64,000 nt of DNA from Dinoroseobacter sp013215265. GTDB taxonomy: Bacteria; Pseudomonadota; Alphaproteobacteria; Rhodobacterales; Rhodobacteraceae. The translations under genes and the position numbers were made by a program. Below the pieces are notes generated by a model, which was not told the DNA's origin, did not search any database, and saw only the letters and a program-made list of their open reading frames with translations. The stretch's first letter is position 1. The number at the start of each line of letters is the position of its first letter. The stretch is taken from NCBI GenBank assembly GCA_963691755.1, contig OY829366.1, forward strand, positions 2,852,001-2,916,000, in the 5' to 3' direction. Shown here in pieces: positions 8,405-16,960 of the stretch.

Positions 8405-9505
8405 TCAATCGATGATTTCAGGGGCAGAGTTTCGGCGCAACACATCACCGGAGCCGTCAAAGACGTGGCAAGCTTCAGGCGCGACCGATAGCGTCAAAGG
8501 TTCACCTTCCTTCACCGCCGCGTCGCCCGGAAGAGACGCGCAGAACCGCGTGCCATCCCCGATGGTTCCGTAGGTGATCGAAACGCCCCCCAAGCGTTCG
8601 AGGACGTTCACAGAAATCTCCAGACCTTCAGTGCCAATATCAACATGCTCTGGTCGAATGCCCACTTCGACTTTGTCTCCGGCTGAAACCGTGCTGCTGT
8701 CGACAGGCAGAACCATCTCGTGACCGCCGTTCATGGATATCTTCACGCCGGTCGGATCAACGCCCAGTACGGTGCCTGGGATCAGGTTCATATTTGGCTG
8801 GCCGATAAAGGACGCTACAAATTTTGTCTTGGGGTGATGGTAAAGCTCCATCGGTGTTCCGAATTGCTCCACCCGACCGCCATTCAGCACGACGATGCGA
8901 TCTGCCATGGTCATCGCCTCGATCTGGTCGTGGGTCACGTAAACCATTGTGGCGTCCAGATTGCGATGCAGCTGGCTGAGCTCGACACGCATGTCACCGC
9001 GCAATGCCGCATCGAGGTTCGACAGCGGTTCATCGAACAGGAAGACCTTTGGGTTTCGGACAATCGAACGACCAATGGCAACACGCTGACGTTGACCGCC
9101 TGACAGCTGACCCGGTTTAAGTTGAAGCTTGTCTTTCAATTGCAGGATGTCTGCTGCGCGTTGGATCCGCGCATCCATCTCAGCTTTGCCCATCTTCTGA
9201 ACACGAAGCGGGAAGGCGATATTCTCATAGACACTCAGGTGCGGATAAAGCGCATAGGACTGGAAGACCATCGAAATACCGCGTTCCACCGGGGGAGCAG
9301 CACTGACGTCTTCGCCGCCAATGACGACGGACCCGCTTGTCGCTTCTTCAAGACCCGCGATGATCCTGAGAAGCGTCGATTTCCCGCAGCCGGAGGGTCC
9401 GACAAAAACGACAAACTCTTTGTCTTTGATCGCCAGGCTGATGTCATGCAGCACTTTGGCTGCACCGAATGACTTCGTGATGGCATTCAGTGAAAGCGTT
9501 GCCAT
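8405..9505 (-). CDS. ABC sugar importer ATPase (MsmK/UgpC type)
   Basis: 366 residues from MATLSLN at 9505; a Met at 9550 would extend upstream without family similarity. The Walker A GPSGCGKST, the LSGGQRQR signature, Walker B FLFDEPLSNLD, and the H-loop VYVTHDQ are intact. The C-terminal ~110 residues form the TOBE/MDR domain of the carbohydrate uptake type 1 subfamily (GIRPEHVD). It powers the permeases encoded upstream. It is separated from the binding-protein gene by a GC-rich stem-loop, which may set its expression below that of the binding protein. Confidence 0.93.
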   Translation of the reverse strand: MATLSLNAITKSFGAAKVLHDISLAIKDKEFVVFVGPSGCGKSTLLRIIAGLEEATSGSVVIGGEDVSAAPPVERGISMVFQSYALYPHLSVYENIAFPLRVQKMGKAEMDARIQRAADILQLKDKLQLKPGQLSGGQRQRVAIGRSIVRNPKVFLFDEPLSNLDAALRGDMRVELSQLHRNLDATMVYVTHDQIEAMTMADRIVVLNGGRVEQFGTPMELYHHPKTKFVASFIGQPNMNLIPGTVLGVDPTGVKISMNGGHEMVLPVDSSTVSAGDKVEVGIRPEHVDIGTEGLEISVNVLERLGGVSITYGTIGDGTRFCASLPGDAAVKEGEPLTLSVAPEACHVFDGSGDVLRRNSAPEIID

Positions 9506-9537
9506 GGTGTGTCCAACTTTTGATGGATGGGTAATGA

Positions 9538-9570
9538 TCCCGGGCGACACGCAGCGCAGGCCGCCCGGGA
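9538..9570 (-). other. intercistronic stem-loop between binding protein and ATPase genes
   Basis: A perfect 9-base inverted repeat (TCCCGGGCG at 9538-9546 and CGCCCGGGA at 9562-9570) encloses a 15-base loop. It lies 13 bases beyond the stop of the solute-binding protein gene and before the ATPase start. No U-run follows, so it is more likely an mRNA-stabilising or partial attenuation hairpin than a full terminator. Such structures commonly raise binding-protein levels relative to other ABC subunits. Confidence 0.65.
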
Positions 9571-9583
9571 CGGGAGGAAGCCT

Positions 9584-10795
9584 TTACAGAGCGTCGTCCA
9601 GCTCTTCGCCGGCGATCGTCACGAGGTTGTCGACCGTGTCGTCCTCAAGAAGGATGCCCTGCACCATGTTGGTGAAGACAGACTGAAGCGCCTTGAAGTC
9701 TTCGACGATGGGCTCTGGACCACCGGTCGGGATTGGCGCTGTGAAGTTTGGCCAGACACCCGAAGAGTAGTAGAGATCTTCTTTGCCCATTGCGGCGTAA
9801 TCAAAGATCGGCGTGAGGCCCCAGGAGCTGTCGAGGTCATACTGCGCGTCACCCGATGTGATCCGCTGCGCCAGTTCCTGCGCCAGCTCTTCATGGCCAG
9901 AGCCTTTGAACACAACAATCGAGTCTGTGATCAAGATCGAACCACTTTCGCCAGAAGGACCAGCAGGAACTGGTACGACGAGTTGATTGATATCCTCATT
10001 GTGCTGGCCGTAGCCCCATGGGCCCTGAACATACATGGCGATCTGGCCATCGTTAAACAGGTCCTTCAGCTGGTCACGTTCCCAGGCGGTTGGCCCTTCC
10101 TGAGCGACGGTTGCCAACTTGCCGTAGAATTCCAGCGTCTCGCGCGTTTGCTGGCTGTCCAGCATGTTTTCGCCGGTTGCAGGATCGATCACAACACCAC
10201 CGTTGGAATACAGGTAGTTAAGGAACTGGTGCATCGTGTTGTCGAAGTCTTTACCGGCAAGACCCACACCTGCGGAGTCGGTGTTGTCCACCACGCCCTG
10301 CGCCATGGCATACATGTCGTCCCATGTTGCAGGAGCCGCGCATTCCTGACCCGAGGCTTCGACGATATCGCAGTTGATATAAAGCGCTTTGGTCGAGAAG
10401 GCGTGTGGGTAGCCCCAGGTCACACCTTCGATGGTGACGGTGTTCAGAACGCCCGGCTGGTAAGGTGCATCTGCCGCGATGTTGGCAGGCACGATCAGGT
10501 CGTTATTGGCCAGCTGGCGCAAAGTCCGCGATCCCATGTAGGCGATCGACGGCGGATCGCCTGCGGCCGCCAGCGTCAGGGATTTGTCCTGGCAAGTGCC
10601 CCAAGGCACAGCTTCGAGATTGACCGTTACGCCTTCATTGTCTGCAACAAACTGGTCGACCACTGCCTGGTCGGCCGCACGAACTTCGCCGCCGCACATG
10701 ATGAAATGCAACTCGGTCGAATGGCTACCGGCATATGCCATGCTTGCCGCGCTCGACATCAGCGCAACACTGAGTGAAAGTTTAGTAAGTTTCAT
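9584..10795 (-). CDS. ABC sugar-binding protein, extracellular family 1
   Basis: 403 residues with a typical Sec signal peptide: MKLTKLSLS followed by a hydrophobic core and an AYAG cleavage region near residue 23. The mature part has the layout of carbohydrate-binding family 1 proteins: an NLEAVPWG segment, GSRTLRQLA, GVTWGYPHAFSTKALYIN, a YVQGPWGYGQ motif and a C-terminal SGVWPNF stretch. It should deliver amino-sugar mono- or disaccharides from the periplasm to the two adjacent permeases. A good GGGAG ribosome site precedes the start. The ligand is inferred only from context. Confidence 0.92.
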   Translation of the reverse strand: MKLTKLSLSVALMSSAASMAYAGSHSTELHFIMCGGEVRAADQAVVDQFVADNEGVTVNLEAVPWGTCQDKSLTLAAAGDPPSIAYMGSRTLRQLANNDLIVPANIAADAPYQPGVLNTVTIEGVTWGYPHAFSTKALYINCDIVEASGQECAAPATWDDMYAMAQGVVDNTDSAGVGLAGKDFDNTMHQFLNYLYSNGGVVIDPATGENMLDSQQTRETLEFYGKLATVAQEGPTAWERDQLKDLFNDGQIAMYVQGPWGYGQHNEDINQLVVPVPAGPSGESGSILITDSIVVFKGSGHEELAQELAQRITSGDAQYDLDSSWGLTPIFDYAAMGKEDLYYSSGVWPNFTAPIPTGGPEPIVEDFKALQSVFTNMVQGILLEDDTVDNLVTIAGEELDDAL

Positions 10796-10822
10796 GTTTT
10801 ATTCTCCCTTGGTTTATACTGG

Positions 10823-11665
10823 CTATTCTTTGACCGCTCCGGCCGTCAGACCCGCCACGAGGTATTTCTGAAGGAACAGGAAGATGACCATGACCGGCAG
10901 AATGCCTGTCAGTGCAGCGGCCATCATCTGGTTCCAGGTGACATCCTGATAGCCAATGAATTCAAACAATCCGGCTGGCAGGGGTTGCAGCTCACGTTGC
11001 TGGTTGAACGTGATCGCAAAGAGAAATTGTTGGGCATAGGCGCCAATGAAAACGGCCGTCCCGACAACGATCAGACCCGGTGTCGCAAGCGGCAACACCA
11101 CGCGGCGCAAAGTGTACATGCGGCTGGCGCCGTCGACAAAAGCCGCTTCTTCCAGTTCGCGTGGTATCTTTTCGAGGTATGACCGAAGAAGCCAAATACC
11201 CGTCGGGATCAGGAACGCGACGCCGGGGACGATCATCGCCCAGTAGGTGTTCAGTAATCCCATCGAGCGCAGCACGCGGTAAAGAGGGATCAAAAGAACT
11301 GCGCCGGTGAACATGTTCACGCCTAGAAAGATCGCCAGTGAACCGTTCTTGAAGGGAAACTCCAGTCGCGCATACGCGTAGGCTGCGGGTACCACGAAAA
11401 TCATGGTGAGAGCTGTCACGGCAGACGCAATGAACACAGAGTTGAAGATGTATCGTCCCAAAAGTGGCACGGTTTCCCACATGTCACTGTAGGCTTGGAA
11501 ACTGAAATCGTCCGACCAGAACTGGTAGGGACTGCGAAACAGGTGCTCGAGCGGTCGAAGTGATGCCATGAACATCTCGAAGAACGGCAAGAGAATGAAG
11601 ATCAGGAACACAATGACCGCAGCGTAAATGCCGACCATCTGTAATTTTGTGTATCGATCCATCAT
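10823..11665 (-). CDS. ABC sugar permease, MalG type
   Basis: 280 residues with six predicted membrane helices. The cytoplasmic EAA loop EEAAFVDGASRMYTLRR, which contacts the ATPase, is clear at about residue 190. The C terminus ends in LTAGAVKE, typical of MalG-type subunits. The gene begins 1 base after the MalF-type permease stop and precedes the binding-protein gene by 27 bases. It forms the inner membrane channel together with its partner. Confidence 0.92.
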   Translation of the reverse strand: MMDRYTKLQMVGIYAAVIVFLIFILLPFFEMFMASLRPLEHLFRSPYQFWSDDFSFQAYSDMWETVPLLGRYIFNSVFIASAVTALTMIFVVPAAYAYARLEFPFKNGSLAIFLGVNMFTGAVLLIPLYRVLRSMGLLNTYWAMIVPGVAFLIPTGIWLLRSYLEKIPRELEEAAFVDGASRMYTLRRVVLPLATPGLIVVGTAVFIGAYAQQFLFAITFNQQRELQPLPAGLFEFIGYQDVTWNQMMAAALTGILPVMVIFLFLQKYLVAGLTAGAVKE

Positions 11666-11666
11666 C

Positions 11667-12608
11667 TTACTTGGTTCCGTACTTGCGGTTAACGAGCTTC
11701 AGAACGTTCAGGTAAAGCAGCGAAAAAATACCAAGCAGGATCACAATAATCACCGCGCGCGCAGACCCTTCACCGAATTTAAAGTTGCTGATCGCGGTCT
11801 TGTAGGTATCGACTATAAGCGTTGTTGTTGCGCCGCGCGGACCACCTTCAGTCAGGATCCAAATGATCTCAAAACTGTTGAACGTGAAGATTGCAGACAA
11901 CAGTGACATCGACACGATCACCGGCATGATTTGAGGAATAGTAATCCGCCGGAACCGATACCAACGGCCCGCACCATCGACCCATGCCGCCTCGTACAGA
12001 TCACGGCTTACCCCCTGCATCGCAGCAAGAAAGAATAACGTCACCATCGGCGTGCCGACCCAAACATCCGCAACAACAGCCGAATAAAACGCCGATTGCT
12101 TGTAAGCTAGGAACTCGAAGGGGCCGTCTGTTATGCCCAGTGTCATAAGCGTGCCAGACAACACACCGAAATAGCCGTTATACAGCCAAAGCCACCCGAT
12201 CATGCCGATTGCCATAGGGATAATCCAAGGCGGCATGACCAATACGCGAAACAGCGCGCGACCGGGAACGGCGGCATTCAACAACGTGGCCCCGATCAGA
12301 CCCAGAACCAACTTGAGGCCGACGGACAAGAACATCCAATAGAACGTACGAACAATCGTCTGGTGGAACTTCCGGCTGTCGACGAGGTCCTGGTAATTTG
12401 CAAGACCTACGTATTTCTCACCGCCCAGACGCGCCTCCATGAAAGACAACCGAATGGTTTCGGCCAAAGGCCATGCAACGATAAAGGCGATAAACAACAT
12501 TGCCGGTCCGATGAGCAACCAGGCGAAGACAGATTCAGGCAAAGACTTTGACTTCTTCACAGCAGTGAAAGCCGAGCGGTCACCTGCAAGTTCCGTCATG
12601 TCTGTCAT
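11667..12608 (-). CDS. ABC sugar permease, MalF type, first gene of operon
   Basis: 313 residues. After a cytoplasmic N terminus of about 25 residues it carries six membrane helices, with the EAA loop YEAAWVDGAGRWYRFRR near residue 210. It is the first gene of the long minus-strand hexosamine operon. Its start at 12608 faces the divergent gntR gene across a 227-base control region, which contains a candidate operator. Transporter family is secure; the substrate is inferred from the downstream enzymes. Confidence 0.92.
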   Translation of the reverse strand: MTDMTELAGDRSAFTAVKKSKSLPESVFAWLLIGPAMLFIAFIVAWPLAETIRLSFMEARLGGEKYVGLANYQDLVDSRKFHQTIVRTFYWMFLSVGLKLVLGLIGATLLNAAVPGRALFRVLVMPPWIIPMAIGMIGWLWLYNGYFGVLSGTLMTLGITDGPFEFLAYKQSAFYSAVVADVWVGTPMVTLFFLAAMQGVSRDLYEAAWVDGAGRWYRFRRITIPQIMPVIVSMSLLSAIFTFNSFEIIWILTEGGPRGATTTLIVDTYKTAISNFKFGEGSARAVIIVILLGIFSLLYLNVLKLVNRKYGTK

Positions 12609-12677
12609 CGTTCCCCCAGAACAAGGTCGCCTCGAATCAACAACGTGCAGTCAGGATACGATATAAGTCCATTTATG

Positions 12678-12694
12678 CTACCAATATAATACCA
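12678..12694. promoter_or_regulatory. two direct half-sites (xTACCA) near the ABC operon promoter
   Basis: CTACCA at 12678-12683 and ATACCA at 12689-12694 repeat one arm of the palindrome at 12787-12807, spaced 11 bases start to start (about one helical turn). They lie about 70 bases upstream of the first permease gene. They could be additional contacts for the divergently encoded GntR regulator. This is inference from sequence similarity only. Confidence 0.35.
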
Positions 12695-12786
12695 AAACTT
12701 TTTCTGCTATTTTTTTGTTTAATTACAGTTTGTTAAACCGCGTCAACACCGCGCACCTGCAGAAAGAAGGCTCGATATGCTTGCAT

Positions 12787-12807
12787 TGGTATTTAATTAA
12801 GATACCA
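12787..12807. promoter_or_regulatory. candidate operator for the GntR/HutC regulator
   Basis: TGGTAT at 12787-12792 and ATACCA at 12802-12807 form a perfect 6-base inverted repeat around a 9-base AT-rich spacer. Operators of HutC-subfamily GntR regulators such as NagR/YvoA have comparable T(G)GT...AC(C)A arms. The site lies 28 bases upstream of the gntR start codon, so binding would block both autoregulated transcription and possibly the divergent ABC operon. Confidence 0.6.
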
Positions 12808-12835
12808 CTCAGGCAATCAAAGGAGTGCTAGTGCG

Positions 12836-13591
12836 ATGGCAGACTTCATGACTGTGCTGGACCAGAGCGAGTGGTTTCAGCAAGGACGCGGGCCACGCTA
12901 TAGGCAGTTATTTCAGCACATAAGCGGTCTTGTCGCCGCTGGCATACTTGCGCCTGACGATCAGCTTCCGTCCGAACGCGACATCGCCGAGATTGCGCAG
13001 GTCAGCCGCGTCACCGTGCGGAAAGCGATCGCCGAACTGGTGCTTGAAGGCCTGATCGAACAGCGCCAGGGCGCAGGGTCCTTCGTTCGAGGTGGCGGAG
13101 AAAGATTCGAGCAGTCGCTGTCCTCATTGGTATCTTTCACAGAGAATCTGCAAGCGCGAGGCATCGTCTCAACCAGCGAAGTGCTTCTGAGTGGCGTCTT
13201 TCGTCCCGCTCCAAACGAAGCCGTTGTTCTGGGCCTGTCATCCCATCATCAAGTGGCACGCGTTCATCGCTTGCGACGTGGTGATGGCGTCCCAATGGCG
13301 CTGGAGCACTCCTCTTTGCCGGAAGACATTCTTCCAAGACCAGACAAGCTGAAAACCTCGCTTTACGATCTGCTCCGCGCGCGAGGAAAGGCGCCAACCC
13401 GCGCAATTCAACGCGTAACGGCGGTCAATGCGCCTGCGCCCATCGCGCGCCATCTTGAACTGGCAGAAGGAGCTGCCGTGCTTCAAATTGAACGCACAGC
13501 TTACCTTGCGACCGGTCGACCAATTGAGTTTACGAGCGGTTTCTACCGCTCTGATATCTACGATTTTGTTTCAGAATTGCGACTAGAATAA
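12836..13591 (+). CDS. GntR-family regulator, HutC/NagR subfamily
   Basis: 251 residues. Residues about 20-85 are the winged helix (PSERDIAEIAQVSRVTVRKAI), and residues about 100-245 are a UTRA effector domain, ending in the typical PIEFTSGFYRSDIYDF. NagR/YvoA relatives bind GlcNAc-6-P or GlcN-6-P and release DNA. An AGGAG site 10 bases before the ATG supports the start. The gene is divergent from the ABC/catabolic operon and sits 1 base before the GH20 gene, so it probably controls both units as a local repressor. Confidence 0.9.
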   Translation: MADFMTVLDQSEWFQQGRGPRYRQLFQHISGLVAAGILAPDDQLPSERDIAEIAQVSRVTVRKAIAELVLEGLIEQRQGAGSFVRGGGERFEQSLSSLVSFTENLQARGIVSTSEVLLSGVFRPAPNEAVVLGLSSHHQVARVHRLRRGDGVPMALEHSSLPEDILPRPDKLKTSLYDLLRARGKAPTRAIQRVTAVNAPAPIARHLELAEGAAVLQIERTAYLATGRPIEFTSGFYRSDIYDFVSELRLE

Positions 13592-13592
13592 T

Positions 13593-15371
13593 ATGCAATA
13601 CGATTGCCGTATCGAAGACAAACTTCTGATTTGCACGCTTACACCAGATCGCCCCCTAGGCGGGGCCACTTTCTGCTTTTCGGGCATGGCCCCTCTTGAA
13701 CCAGTTGAGGGCGGTCGTCTTAAGACAGCTCTGGGAAGCTACACCGAAGTGGATTTGCCGGAAATCCGTACAGGTCATCCGCACCAAGTCATTCTGAGGT
13801 ATAGCGACGGCTATGCCCCCGCAAACCGCGCCTGGATGCCGCTGGGCCCGTACTTGCGTCACAAAGGCGAAACTATCGTTTTGCCACCGACACCCGAGGG
13901 ACCCCGTTACAAGAAACCTCAGGCCAAAGATATCCCTGGCCTTTTGCCGATCGTTCCCCTGCCCCAAAGCTGGAAGCCGTCTGGCCAGCACATCAAGGTT
14001 GATGGCTTCGACGTCGTTGATGATGATGCCATAGCTGCGGTTGCCGCCCTTGCCGGTCGTCAGAGCCTCCGATTTCTGGGGTCTCACCCCACGACCATCA
14101 CACATGAAGACCTGCCCGAAGATGCATACCGGCTCATAATTGCCCCCGACCGCATAAAGATAGCGGCGTCCAGCTATGGCGGACGGTTTTATGCCGGGAT
14201 CACCTTGCTCATACTCCTGCGTGTCGGATCGCTGCCTTGCGGTGAAATATATGATGCACCACGCTTCGCTTGGCGCGGACAGCACCTTGATACAGCAAGA
14301 CATTTTTACGAACCCACAACGATATCGGCGCTGCTTGATCTGATGGCTATGTTCAAATTGAACCGCTTCCACTGGCACTTTGCAGATGATGAAGCCTTTC
14401 GGATCGAACTTGCTGGCCTGCCGGATCTTACTGAGGCACTCGAATTTCGAGGCGAAGGGCAATTCTTACCAGCACTCTTCGCCGGATCACCCGTTCAGGG
14501 TGGCAAATACACCCAAGATACCGTACGCGACCTGATCTCTCATGCAGCATCGCTTAATATCGAGGTGTTGCCCGAGATCGAAGCCCCTGCGCATGCCCTC
14601 GCACTGGCCCGCGTTTTTCCGGACACGCGAGACCCCGACGATACAGGTGCCGAGACATCGGTGCAGGGATACCAAGCCAATGTCCTGAACCCGGCGATGC
14701 CCAGGACTTGGGAAGTTCTGGAGGCCATTGTCGATGAAGTGTGCGATCTATTCCCTTTTGGCCATTTGCATCTGGGGTGTGACGAGCTGCCAAAAGAAAC
14801 GTGGATGGGCAGTCCAAGGGCAAGAGCCCTCATGGAAGAGCATGGCTTGGAAACAACGGTAGACCTGCAGGGTTGGACGATTGCGAAGCTCGCCAAATAT
14901 ACGGCGCGCAAGGGGTGTCGACCAGCGGCATGGGAAGAAGCGGCGCAAGGCTCAAACGGCGGGATTGGAAATAATGCGATCTTGTTCAGTTGGACGGGTC
15001 AGGGCCCGGGTTTAGACGCAGCACGGGCAGGCTATGATGTGGTTATGACACCGGCGCAGCATGTCTATTTTGATATGGCCCATTCGAATGATGTCGATGA
15101 TTGGGGCGCAAGCTGGGCTGCATTCATAGGACTGGAAGACACCGTCGCGTGGGATTCTGTGCCTGATCCGTCACTTGCGAACCGGATTATCGGCGTTCAG
15201 GGTGCATTCTGGTCCGAGTTCACCACCCATGACGCAGACCTGTGGCCTATGCTGATGCCGCGCATGCTGGGATCAGCAATGATGGCATGGCAAGTTGAAA
15301 AACCCGAGGCTGAGGACCTGGTTGCGCTGTCCCAGCGGTTTTCGGTGAATGAGAACGGGCGCCTTTTGTGA
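13593..15371 (+). CDS. GH20 beta-N-acetylhexosaminidase, apparently cytoplasmic
   Basis: 592 residues. GH20 motifs are present: HLDTARHFYEP near 228, FHWHFADDEAF near 260, PEIEAPAHA near 330, and the catalytic Asp-Glu pair D397-E398 in HLGCDELP. The second Gly of the usual HxGGDE is Cys here. No signal peptide is seen, so it should act on disaccharides or oligosaccharides after ABC import, releasing GlcNAc or GalNAc from the non-reducing end. It is co-transcribed with the gntR gene (1-base gap). Confidence 0.92.
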   Translation: MQYDCRIEDKLLICTLTPDRPLGGATFCFSGMAPLEPVEGGRLKTALGSYTEVDLPEIRTGHPHQVILRYSDGYAPANRAWMPLGPYLRHKGETIVLPPTPEGPRYKKPQAKDIPGLLPIVPLPQSWKPSGQHIKVDGFDVVDDDAIAAVAALAGRQSLRFLGSHPTTITHEDLPEDAYRLIIAPDRIKIAASSYGGRFYAGITLLILLRVGSLPCGEIYDAPRFAWRGQHLDTARHFYEPTTISALLDLMAMFKLNRFHWHFADDEAFRIELAGLPDLTEALEFRGEGQFLPALFAGSPVQGGKYTQDTVRDLISHAASLNIEVLPEIEAPAHALALARVFPDTRDPDDTGAETSVQGYQANVLNPAMPRTWEVLEAIVDEVCDLFPFGHLHLGCDELPKETWMGSPRARALMEEHGLETTVDLQGWTIAKLAKYTARKGCRPAAWEEAAQGSNGGIGNNAILFSWTGQGPGLDAARAGYDVVMTPAQHVYFDMAHSNDVDDWGASWAAFIGLEDTVAWDSVPDPSLANRIIGVQGAFWSEFTTHDADLWPMLMPRMLGSAMMAWQVEKPEAEDLVALSQRFSVNENGRLL

Positions 15372-15385
15372 CTATGAAAGTGGCA

Positions 15386-15445
15386 TGGGTCCGATGATTG
15401 GCACGCTAAATTGGTCCTTGGGCATTGATCACAAAATCGGACCCA
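15386..15445. repeat. 10-base inverted repeat at the GH20/cls convergent junction
   Basis: TGGGTCCGAT (15386-15395) is the exact reverse complement of ATCGGACCCA (15436-15445). The right arm encodes the last residues of the cardiolipin synthase, and the left arm lies just after the GH20 stop. The 40-base loop and lack of a T-run make a classical terminator unlikely, but it could still form at the ends of both convergent transcripts. Confidence 0.4.
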
Positions 15446-16871
15446 TCATCGCAATTCCATTATGCCACATGCGTGTTGAAGAGCTCCAAGCTTCGATATC
15501 GCGCAACGCAACGCGACTTGACGCCTCCACGTAACTCTCCTGTCGCTGCGCCAGCTCCGAGGAGAGCTTTGCATCCTCCAAAAGGACGTTGTTTTCATAG
15601 TTCAATTCAAAGCTTCGCCGGTCGAGGTTAGCGGATCCTATCAAAGCAATCTCTCGATCAACCGTCAGAATTTTAGCGTGCAGCAGTCCCAGCGGATACT
15701 CATAAACCTGCACCCCGGCTTCTACGAGTTCGCGATAGTAACTCCGGCTGGCAGCTGCCACGACCCAGCTGTCATTCTTCTTCGGCAGGACCAATGTTGT
15801 TCGAACCCCCCTGCGCGCTGTCAGACATAGTGCGTCGTGCATCGCATCTGATGGCACATAATAAGGCGTGGTGACCAAAAGCTCGTGGCGAGCTGCGTGA
15901 AAAAGCACCTCGAACATTTCAGGCATCGCGGAGTTTCGGGTCGTTGGCCCCGTACCGATCGCTAGTGTCGCAAGCCCTTCGTTATGTTCGCATTTACCAT
16001 CTAAAAGGAAGGTAAGATCCTCTTCCGTGTGCGCCATCCAATCAATGACAAAAAGGTACTGCGATTGCAGGGCCACAGGTCCCACGAACCGAACCATCGT
16101 ATCCACCCATGGTCCGAAACGAGCCTTTGGTTTGAACTCGGGATCTGCGCAGTTGGCACTCCCAGAATAGGTAATCTCACTGTCTACAACTGCGATTTTC
16201 CGGTGGTTGCGCAGGTCAACTCGCCCGCGAATGGGATGCAGGAGCATTTTGCTGACAGGAAGCGCGCGCGCGGTCTGCACACCTGCTTCTTGCATGTGTT
16301 CCCAATGCTTTGACCGGATGAAACTGCGGGACCCAATGTCATCCGCCAAAGCACGCACGTTCACGCCACGCCTAGCCGCTCGTTTTGCGGCCTCGGCGAC
16401 CTTCAATCCATTGGTATCTTCCAGCCAGATGTAGAAGAGCAGATGCACAGTTTCTTTCGCCTGATCGATATCCTCGACCAGACGGTCAAATGCAGCATCT
16501 GTTGAGTCGAGAAGCTCTGCATCGTTACCACCGAGAGGCCCCAATTGGTTTACCGTTTGACCCAGTTTGAAAAGATGTCTGTTCTTCGCTGAAACGCTCT
16601 CGAAATCGCCATTGGTCAACACACCAGCTGCGCGGCCTTCGACAAGCCTTTGGACCTCATCGTATTTCTGCAGTCTCTTTTGCCCAATGTTTGTTTCACC
16701 AAACAACACGTAGGCAATCATTCCTACGATTGGCATGCTCAAGATAACTAGCACCCAAGCCGCGCGCGACGAGGCCTCCCGGTGGGGTCGCAATATTGCA
16801 CGTGTGATAAAGGTGAGCTGCAAAACAATGTGAGCTAAAAAGCTCATCAGAACGACGAAATCAATTGCCAT
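15429..16871 (-). CDS. cls: cardiolipin synthase, PLD superfamily
   Basis: 480 residues. Two N-terminal membrane helices (about 5-25 and 38-58) form the PLDc_N module. Two HKD motifs are intact: HRKIAVVD near residue 222 and HAKILTVD near residue 397, each followed by GSAN. The enzyme joins phosphatidyl groups to make cardiolipin at the inner membrane. Length and architecture match bacterial ClsA. It is divergent from the EEP-family gene and convergent with the GH20 gene. Confidence 0.92.
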   Translation of the reverse strand: MAIDFVVLMSFLAHIVLQLTFITRAILRPHREASSRAAWVLVILSMPIVGMIAYVLFGETNIGQKRLQKYDEVQRLVEGRAAGVLTNGDFESVSAKNRHLFKLGQTVNQLGPLGGNDAELLDSTDAAFDRLVEDIDQAKETVHLLFYIWLEDTNGLKVAEAAKRAARRGVNVRALADDIGSRSFIRSKHWEHMQEAGVQTARALPVSKMLLHPIRGRVDLRNHRKIAVVDSEITYSGSANCADPEFKPKARFGPWVDTMVRFVGPVALQSQYLFVIDWMAHTEEDLTFLLDGKCEHNEGLATLAIGTGPTTRNSAMPEMFEVLFHAARHELLVTTPYYVPSDAMHDALCLTARRGVRTTLVLPKKNDSWVVAAASRSYYRELVEAGVQVYEYPLGLLHAKILTVDREIALIGSANLDRRSFELNYENNVLLEDAKLSSELAQRQESYVEASSRVALRDIEAWSSSTRMWHNGIAMMGPIL

Positions 16872-16960
16872 ACTTAGTTGGGTCCGCTCGCAATGCTGTT
16901 AGTATATTTGGCCTGGCGCCAATGCTATGGGTACTTACCACCTTTTGCATGGTCAGGGGA

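Noticed and set aside
9527..10777. 416-codon plus-strand frame antisense to the sugar-binding protein
   Set aside because: Long only because of codon bias on the other strand; no ribosome site, no family features.
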